5,714 nucleotides of DNA from an uncultured Slackia sp. (GTDB lineage: Bacteria > Actinomycetota > Coriobacteriia > Coriobacteriales > Eggerthellaceae), in contig USEZ01000123.1 in NCBI GenBank assembly GCA_900553775.1, positions 1 through 5,714 of the forward strand, written 5' to 3'. A program made the position numbers and the translations under genes. A model generated the notes under the pieces. That model made no database searches, was not told the origin of the DNA, and worked only from the letters and a program-made list of their open reading frames with translations. Below are positions 1-3,140 of the stretch, one piece after another. Numbering within the stretch: the stretch's first letter is position 1; the number at the start of each line of letters is the position of its first letter.

Positions 1-648
1 GTCGCGCAGGCGAAACGTGCGTGCGACGAGGCCGAAGAGCGCCTTGCCGTTGCTGCCGCCGCGCTCGACGAGGCCCGCCGCACTGCCGCGCCTTGTTTCG
101 CTGCCGCGGTGAATGCGTTTCTCGCCCGCCTTGAAATGGGGTCGGCCGAGCTTCTGTGCGATTTTTCCGAACTCGAGCGTGCCAAGTGGTTGCGCGCCGG
201 TTCTTCCAAGATGGAGTTTTTCTATCGCGCTTCGTCGGGCATGACGCCGCGCCCTCTGGCGCGTATCGCCTCGGGCGGCGAGGTGAGCCGCGTGATGCTT
301 GCGGTCAAGGCGGTGCTCGGGGCGGCCGATACGATCGATACGCTTGTGTTCGACGAAGTCGATGCGGGGGTTTCGGGTTCGGCGGCGCTGTGCCTTGCCG
401 AGGTGCTGCGCGATCTTGCTGAAACCCATCAGGTCATCGTGGTAACGCATCTCGCCCAGATCGCCGTGCGTGCGCAGACGCATTACGTTGTGAAAAAGAC
501 GGAAGGCGAAGAGGGCGTGCCCACGACGGAGCTTTGCGCGATCGACGGCGAGGAGCGGGTGCGCGAAGTGGCCCGCATGCTGTCGGGCGATGAAAGCGAT
601 GCGTCCGTCGCGCATGCTCGCGAAATGATAGAGAAGATCGCTCGGTAA
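1..648 (+). CDS. recN: DNA repair protein RecN, C-terminal part (5' end outside the window)
   Basis: RecN is an SMC-like ATPase of the cytoplasm that acts in recombinational repair of double-strand breaks. The frame is open from base 1, so the true start lies upstream. The visible 215 residues begin with an Ala/Glu/Arg-rich helical stretch (about 1-35), the end of the coiled coil. The C-terminal ATPase lobe follows: the ABC signature IASGGEVSR (SGGE at about 91-94), a Walker B and D-loop block TLVFDEVDAGVSG (about 114-126), and the H-loop VVTHLAQIA (about 147-155). The FYRASSGMTPRPLARIASGGE context matches RecN rather than SMC or SbcC. The frame ends with TAA at 646-648, and a hairpin with a T-tract follows at once, suggesting the end of a transcription unit. 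No frameshift or missing key residue is seen. In many bacteria recN is in the LexA regulon, but its promoter is not in this window. The family call is firm. Confidence 0.96.
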   Translation, partial: VAQAKRACDEAEERLAVAAAALDEARRTAAPCFAAAVNAFLARLEMGSAELLCDFSELERAKWLRAGSSKMEFFYRASSGMTPRPLARIASGGEVSRVMLAVKAVLGAADTIDTLVFDEVDAGVSGSAALCLAEVLRDLAETHQVIVVTHLAQIAVRAQTHYVVKKTEGEEGVPTTELCAIDGEERVREVARMLSGDESDASVAHAREMIEKIAR

Positions 649-656
649 AGGCGTTT

Positions 657-680
657 TCGGCCGATGCAGCCGGTTTTTTT
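657..680 (+). terminator. Rho-independent terminator after recN
   Basis: A short stem CGGC (658-661) with GCCG (669-672), possibly closed by a U-G pair (657/673), has a 7-nt loop and runs straight into seven Ts (674-680). The stem is weak but the T-tract is good, and the site starts 9 nt after the recN stop. It would also separate recN transcription from the minus-strand RNA unit that ends near 704. Confidence 0.55.
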
Positions 681-702
681 GAAAGGGGAAGCGTCAAGTC
701 CC

Positions 703-821
703 AGAAAAAGTCGAGGCCCGGAGGGGAGCCGGGCCTCGCACAAGGAGGGGGATAAACGGCTCGAAGCCGTTTGCTGCTCGTTGGCAGACAAGGGAAGGAG
801 GGGAAGCCTTCGCGCTTGCAG
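703..821 (-). ncRNA. Putative small regulatory RNA, copy A, with anti-Shine-Dalgarno motifs
   Basis: The predicted transcript reads right to left from about 821 (6 nt after a TATAAT box at 827-832) to the U-tract at 705-709, about 118 nt. In transcript order it has: a 5-bp hairpin (stem 807-811/794-798) with a C-rich 8-nt loop; a CUGC/GCAG element (774-787); a hairpin with arms 766-772 and 754-760 around UUCGA; an unpaired C-rich linker (739-753) containing CCCCCUCCUU; and a perfect 10-bp GC-rich terminator hairpin (712-721/729-738) followed within 2 nt by five Us. CCUCCUU, the anti-Shine-Dalgarno core of 16S rRNA, occurs twice, and the terminator loop adds CUCCCCU. A homologous copy lies at 972-1096. 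Between copies the middle hairpin changes four of seven pairs, all with compensation, which argues for a structured RNA rather than a peptide. C-rich loops that pair with ribosome binding sites are known from streptococcal csRNAs and staphylococcal RsaE, so translation control is a reasonable inference. I do not recognise the family. Confidence 0.72.
712..738 (-). terminator. Terminator hairpin of sRNA copy A
   Basis: A perfect 10-bp stem, CGAGGCCCGG (712-721) with CCGGGCCTCG (729-738), has a 7-nt loop. On the minus strand it is followed by AC and then TTTTT (plus-strand A-run 705-709). On the plus strand no T-run follows the hairpin, which fixes the orientation as minus. Confidence 0.75.
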
Positions 822-826
822 TGCCT

Positions 827-860
827 ATTATAGAAAGGCGGTTTCGAGAAAATATGACGC
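827..860 (-). promoter_or_regulatory. Promoter of sRNA copy A
   Basis: The minus strand carries a consensus -10 box TATAAT (plus 827-832). Upstream at fixed distance are AAACCGCC (plus 837-844) and GCGTCATA (plus 853-860). Both elements recur at exactly the same spacing in copy B. No good TTGACA-like -35 is present at 16-18 bp; the bases there read ATATTT. The conserved GCGTCATA sits 20 bp from the -10 box, so it may be an activator site or part of an unusual -35 region. Confidence 0.55.
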
Positions 861-879
861 GCCTGTGGAGGTCTGGTGT

Positions 880-971
880 ATGGCCTTATCTGCATCTTTG
901 ATTGAACGAGCAAGCCATAGGCATACGCTATCGGTCGAGCGTGCTCGCGTGGGGGCTGCGAAAAACATCCT
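880..971. other. Spacer between the two sRNA units, no gene seen
   Basis: The 92 bp between the duplicated units show no similarity to the rest of the window and no credible start with a ribosome binding site. A small dyad CGAGC-GT-GCTCG lies at 936-947. It resembles a LexA box only loosely, because the 2-bp centre is shorter than the 4-bp centre of the Gram-positive SOS box. I assign no function. Confidence 0.4.
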
Positions 972-1096
972 GAAAAAGAATCGAGGCCCGGAAGGGAAGC
1001 CGGGCCTCACACAAGGAGGGGGATGGACGATGCTCGAAGCATCGTGTACTGCTCGTTGGCAGGCAAGGGAAGGAGGGGAAGCCTTCGTGCTTGCAG
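972..1096 (-). ncRNA. Putative small regulatory RNA, copy B, with anti-Shine-Dalgarno motifs
   Basis: This is the homologue of the RNA at 703-821, with about 125 nt predicted from about 1096 (6 nt after TATACT at 1102-1107) to the U-tract at 973-977. The 5' block 1049-1096 matches copy A (774-821) at 46 of 48 positions. That block includes the C-rich hairpin with CCUCCUU (1070-1078 on plus) and the CUGC/GCAG element. The middle hairpin has arms 1039-1045 and 1027-1033 around UUCGA. Its stem sequence differs strongly from copy A but still pairs fully. The 15-nt linker with CCCCCUCCUU (1010-1024) is identical to copy A. The terminator stem is 9 bp (983-991/1000-1008) and its loop has drifted to CUUCCCUU. 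The pattern of conserved unpaired C-rich segments with covarying stems is what one expects of an RNA that acts by pairing with G-rich ribosome binding sites; that role is inferred. Confidence 0.72.
983..1008 (-). terminator. Terminator hairpin of sRNA copy B
   Basis: A 9-bp stem, GAGGCCCGG (983-991) with CCGGGCCTC (1000-1008), has an 8-nt loop. On the minus strand it is followed by GATTC and five Ts (plus 973-977). The stem is the same as in copy A, while the loop and the bases before the U-tract differ. Confidence 0.72.
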
Positions 1097-1101
1097 TTCG
1101 T

Positions 1102-1135
1102 AGTATAGCCGGGCGGTTTTAAGAACCTATGACGC
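1102..1135 (-). promoter_or_regulatory. Promoter of sRNA copy B
   Basis: The -10 box on the minus strand is TATACT (plus 1102-1107), one base off consensus. AAACCGCC (plus 1112-1119) and GCGTCATA (plus 1128-1135) are kept at the same distances as in copy A, while the bases between them differ. As in copy A there is no clear -35 hexamer. The less perfect -10 box suggests a lower basal strength than copy A. Confidence 0.5.
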
Positions 1136-1154
1136 GGATGTGTGTGTCCGGTGT

Positions 1155-1412
1155 GCAAGATGACGGAAAGGTGCAGCGCGATCAACGGCGCGGTAACCGG
1201 GGCGGGTTCGGTGCGCGCTCTGCCCGCTTGCCGGCGAACGGGCGAGCGGAAGCGTTGCGTTACAATGGCGCGAGTTGTTTGCAAAGCGCGGATCGTCCGC
1301 TGGCTCTTTTTGCGCGCGGACGTCTGATGCATGCGATGGCCGCTTCCGTCACGCTTGCGGGGGCGTGTCTTAGGTTTTGTTTCGTAAGGATATTTTTCGA
1401 AAGGTGTTCGTT
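1155..1412. other. Leader region before the methyltransferase-like gene
   Basis: No gene with a credible start is seen here. The stretch contains a TACAAT at 1261-1266 that could be a -10 box but lacks a -35. It also holds the hairpin pair at 1285-1322 described separately. The last 40 bases become T-rich just before the ribosome binding site. I looked for a cobalamin box and for SAM-riboswitch landmarks because of the neighbouring gene and found none. Confidence 0.35.
1285..1322 (+). promoter_or_regulatory. Possible attenuator: alternative hairpins with a T-tract
   Basis: GCGGA (1288-1292) pairs with TCCGC (1296-1300) over a TCG loop, with AGC/GCT extending it past a bulge, and five Ts follow at 1307-1311. 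This looks like a terminator on the plus strand. The same right arm, as CGTCCGC (1294-1300), can instead pair with GCGGACG (1316-1322), which would disrupt the terminator. Two exclusive structures about 90 bp upstream of a gene are typical of attenuation, but short GC-rich hairpins arise easily by chance here. No leader peptide or ligand motif was recognised. Confidence 0.25.
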
Positions 1413-2306
1413 ATGGCCGATATCGAAATCCGTTTCCATAAAGACATGCTGGTTCTTTCGGCTCCCGTCGACTACGCGCTCGAACGTCAGGGGGTCGACA
1501 TGGCGGCAGATGGCGAGTTCGTCAGCCTGATGGAGCCGGAAACCGTGCGCGATGCCATGAAACTCGAGGTAATGGCTGGCGCGCATTGCTTGGTTACGAA
1601 TACCGAAGGCATATGCGAATCCCGATTGGCGCACAAGCGCATGGGCGGTCGCGCCGAAGAACTGGCGCAGGCAGCTCTTGCGTGCGTTCAGGAATGCAAG
1701 CCGCAGCATGTCGTATGCGAAGTAGGTGCCTGCGGTTTGCCGCTCGACGCTGCAAGCGAGGCTTCGCGTCTGCAGAATATGGAGCAATATGAACATGCCG
1801 TTCGTGCATTCGGCGATGCGCCCTACGATGCCGTGTTGCTCAACGGCTTGCGAAGCGTGCAGGATGTTCGCTGCGCGATTCAAGGCGCGCGAAACGCAAC
1901 CGATCGCCCCGTGTTCGCTTCGGTCGACCTTGACGACGAAGGCCTGTTTGGCGGTTGTGCGATCGACGAAGTTGCCGCCGCACTCGACGCTGCCGATGTG
2001 GTCGGTATATCGTGCGCGGCAGATGCGCAAACGTGTGCTGCGGCGGTGCGCCGCCTGGCTTCGCTGACCAATAAACCGCTTTTGGCGCAGATTCGCATCA
2101 AGGCGGCAACGCAGGCCGAAAAAAGGCGCGCCATGCTGGGAACGCCCATTCCCGGAAACCCCTATGCGCTTCCCGACGCCTTGGCCGATGCGGCGATCGT
2201 CTTGCGTGCGGCGGGCGCGCAATTCTTGCGTGTGTGCGGACAGGCAACCCCTGCATGCACGGGAGCTTTGGCCGTAGCCGTTGCCGGCACCGATTGCGTG
2301 CGATAA
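1413..2306 (+). CDS. Divergent homocysteine S-methyltransferase-family protein
   Basis: The 297-residue product looks like a single homocysteine-binding (beta/alpha)8 barrel, as in the N-terminal module of MetH and in MHT1/MmuM enzymes. These transfer a methyl group to homocysteine with a zinc-bound thiolate. Family blocks in order are: MLVLSAPVDYALERQGVD (about 12-29), where the usual DGAMGT is altered; MEPETVRDAMKLEVMAGAHCLVTNTEGI in pieces (about 40-67), matching the PE.VR..H..Y..AGAD...TNTF region; VVGISC (196-201), matching the GxNC zinc cysteine; and FLRVCGQATP (271-280), where the family has GGCCxTTP. Only one of the two adjacent zinc cysteines remains there. The protein may therefore be catalytically altered or have another role. 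The start is ATG 1413, because GAAAGG at 1399-1404 lies 8 nt upstream; an in-frame TTG at 1377 has no such site. An 83-aa gene follows 17 nt after the stop and is probably cotranscribed. The fold call is fairly sure; the activity is not. Confidence 0.75.
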   Translation: MADIEIRFHKDMLVLSAPVDYALERQGVDMAADGEFVSLMEPETVRDAMKLEVMAGAHCLVTNTEGICESRLAHKRMGGRAEELAQAALACVQECKPQHVVCEVGACGLPLDAASEASRLQNMEQYEHAVRAFGDAPYDAVLLNGLRSVQDVRCAIQGARNATDRPVFASVDLDDEGLFGGCAIDEVAAALDAADVVGISCAADAQTCAAAVRRLASLTNKPLLAQIRIKAATQAEKRRAMLGTPIPGNPYALPDALADAAIVLRAAGAQFLRVCGQATPACTGALAVAVAGTDCVR

Positions 2307-2323
2307 AAGAAGGAGCGAAGCGA

Positions 2324-2575
2324 ATGGCACTGCTCGAGCGAAGCGAATCGTACGGAGAGCTCCAGCGCGTCGTCGACTATCTCTACAAGAATGCCCGTCT
2401 TGTCGAGCGTCTCGATGTGATCTTGGCGGCGGAAACATTCGACATATGCGCCGATCTGCGCGAAATCGTGGAATTGCTGCCGCCTGGCAGTTATACGCGC
2501 ATCGCATTGTGCGTTCAGCTGAATTCCTCCATTGCCGGCCATGGGTGGGGCTATACCTACGGAACGGTGGAATAA
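2324..2575 (+). CDS. Small conserved-looking protein of unknown function (83 aa)
   Basis: I do not recognise this protein. It starts at ATG 2324, with AAGGAG at 2310-2315 placed 8 nt upstream and only 17 nt after the stop of the methyltransferase-like gene, so the two very likely form an operon. Residues 1-52 look mainly helical and charged (VVDYLYKNARLVERLDVILA, then ICADLREIVELL). The C-terminal part, LPPGSYTRIALCVQLNSSIA, followed by GHGWGYTYGTVE, is rich in Gly and aromatics and looks like a compact conserved motif. There is no signal peptide, membrane segment, metal-site pattern or DNA-binding motif that I can defend. The codon use resembles its upstream neighbour, which supports it as a real gene. 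Its position suggests a partner or accessory of the methyltransferase-like protein, but this is inferred from spacing only. Confidence 0.72.
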   Translation: MALLERSESYGELQRVVDYLYKNARLVERLDVILAAETFDICADLREIVELLPPGSYTRIALCVQLNSSIAGHGWGYTYGTVE

Positions 2576-2614
2576 GGCTTCTCTCTATATATAGGGAACT
2601 TGCAAGGAGCTGCC

Positions 2615-2830
2615 GTGCCGGTCGCGTCGATGCGAATTGCCGGTGCGGCAGTTTGCGTGGTGGGTTCATGCGAAACACAAGGCGCCGTTTACCGTTTGCC
2701 GGCACAAAGCGAAGGTGCGTCGATGCCGTCGACCGTTCGCGGCGGGCGTTCGCTCTTGCGTGCGGCATATGCGAGCCGCTTGCGAATCCAGGGAGTTGTC
2801 GCCGGCGTTGCGCGAATGCCGTATTCATAG
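2615..2830 (+). CDS. Doubtful small ORF (71 aa), unknown function
   Basis: An open frame starts at GTG 2615, with AAGGAG at 2604-2609 spaced 5 nt upstream. It lies 39 nt after the preceding gene and ends with TAG at 2828-2830. The product is basic and Ala/Arg/Val-rich (for example RIAGAAVCVVGSCETQGAVY), with two cysteines near residues 14 and 19 and no recognisable domain. The ribosome binding site and position favour a third gene of the operon. Against it, all reading frames in this GC-rich stretch are fairly open, the minus strand is open too, and the start is GTG. A degenerate remnant is also possible. Confidence 0.3.
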   Translation: MPVASMRIAGAAVCVVGSCETQGAVYRLPAQSEGASMPSTVRGGRSLLRAAYASRLRIQGVVAGVARMPYS

Positions 2831-2853
2831 TTCATGCGTTTCCTGCCGCGGTA

Positions 2854-2883
2854 TGCAAAACCAATAGGGGAGTGCAAAACCAA
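2854..2883. repeat. Direct repeat TGCAAAACCAA, two copies (possible operator)
   Basis: TGCAAAACCAA occurs at 2854-2864 and again at 2873-2883. The copies start 19 bp apart, near two helical turns, so a protein binding both would sit roughly on one face of the DNA. A partial copy TGCAAAA lies at 2957-2963. The site is upstream of the candidate promoters for the surface protein. Regulation is inferred; the repeat could be chance in AT-rich DNA. Confidence 0.4.
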
Positions 2884-2979
2884 GAAATGAATATTCCAAT
2901 GCGCTATATAAAGAAAAGCAATTCGAAACGTCGACGATATGAAGTGGGTGTGAACCTGCAAAAATTCAAATATCGCTTC

Positions 2980-3008
2980 TTGTTTTGGGTGAATACCTGA
3001 GATAAACT
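2980..3008 (+). promoter_or_regulatory. Candidate promoter for the SLH surface protein
   Basis: TTGTTT (2980-2985) and TAAACT (3003-3008) are separated by 17 bp and resemble a sigma-70 type promoter, matching 3/6 and 4/6 of consensus. Transcription from it would give a 5' leader of about 125 nt. A rival pair is GTGACA (3062-3067) and CTGAAT (3085-3090), also 17 bp apart, with a better -35 and a weaker -10. Neither can be chosen from sequence alone. Confidence 0.3.
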
Positions 3009-3087
3009 GTTCGAACGATATGGCATTTGGTATTGGCATGCTTATTTTGGAAGCAGCAATTGTGACAGCGATGCGAAGCCAGGGCTG

Positions 3088-3115
3088 AATGACGTATCTG
3101 AAATATCGAGTCATT
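3088..3115 (+). other. Short hairpin in the leader of the SLH protein gene
   Basis: AATGAC (3088-3093) can pair with GTCATT (3110-3115) over a 16-nt AT-rich loop. It ends about 11 nt before the AAAGGAG ribosome binding site (3127-3133). It could protect the 5' end of an abundant mRNA, but six base pairs with a large loop is weak evidence. Confidence 0.2.
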
Positions 3116-3140
3116 TTGAGCTCTTGAAAGGAGACAAAAC

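Larger units (their letters stand above)
703..879 (-). repeat. Tandem duplication unit, copy A (sRNA plus its promoter)
   Basis: This segment is the first of two homologous units in direct orientation; the partner is 972-1154. Similarity starts at the shared A5 tract on the terminator side. It runs through the whole predicted RNA and the promoter, and fades about 20 bp beyond GCGTCATA in a shared GGTGT at 875-879. The flanks on both sides are unrelated, so the duplicated piece is one complete transcription unit with its upstream control region. The divergence between copies is concentrated in paired or loop positions, which suggests an old duplication kept under selection. Confidence 0.8.
972..1154 (-). 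repeat. Tandem duplication unit, copy B (sRNA plus its promoter)
   Basis: Second unit of the duplication described at 703-879. It ends in the same GGTGT (1150-1154) upstream of the promoter. It is a few bases longer than copy A, because of small insertions beside the middle hairpin and in front of the U-tract. Confidence 0.8.
2831..3140. other. AT-rich upstream region and leader of the SLH protein gene
   Basis: This 310-bp stretch is clearly richer in A and T than everything around it, as is usual for the control region of a strongly expressed gene. It contains an 11-bp direct repeat, two candidate promoters and a short hairpin in front of the ribosome binding site. A 37-codon Lys/Arg-rich frame from ATG 2887 to 3000 lacks a properly spaced ribosome binding site and is not called. 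No terminator for the upstream operon was recognised here. Confidence 0.5.

Noticed and set aside
742..751. Plus-strand AAGGAGGGGG read as strong ribosome binding sites for small plus-strand genes
   Set aside because: No start codon with a lasting frame follows at proper spacing in both copies. The promoter and U-tract evidence place the transcript on the other strand, where these bases are anti-Shine-Dalgarno.
936..947. CGAGC-GT-GCTCG dyad considered as a LexA/SOS box near recN
   Set aside because: The centre is 2 bp instead of the 4 bp of the Gram-positive SOS box, and it lies downstream of recN rather than at its promoter.
664..1122. 152-codon plus-strand frame through both sRNA units
   Set aside because: It lacks a ribosome binding site at its start and reads across two GC-rich hairpins antisense to the sRNAs. 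Its composition has no protein family character.
703..1154. CRISPR array or insertion-sequence interpretation of the repeats
   Set aside because: There are only two copies, about 180 bp each, with no regular spacers, no terminal inverted repeats, no target-site duplication and no transposase.
434..1332. Two minus-strand frames (434-913 and 928-1332) giving similar peptides around CKxEGFPSFPCLPTSS
   Set aside because: The similarity comes from the duplicated sRNA sequence. It ends at the middle hairpin, where the changes preserve base pairing but not amino acids, and the frames run through the terminators.
1155..1412. SAM or cobalamin riboswitch before the methyltransferase-like gene
   Set aside because: I looked for the cobalamin box and the conserved SAM-I helices and found neither; only the short alternative hairpins remain.
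1377..1412. Earlier TTG start at 1377 for the methyltransferase-like gene
   Set aside because: No ribosome binding site precedes it, and the 12 added residues are not part of the family alignment. ATG 1413 has GAAAGG 8 nt upstream.
1260..2828. 522-codon open frame on the minus strand across the methyltransferase operon
   Set aside because: The translation is Arg/Ala/His-rich with no domain, while the plus strand carries a recognisable family with ribosome binding sites.
2887..3000. 37-codon Lys/Arg-rich frame in the AT-rich region
   Set aside because: There is no Shine-Dalgarno at workable distance, and it overlaps the candidate promoter region of the SLH protein gene.
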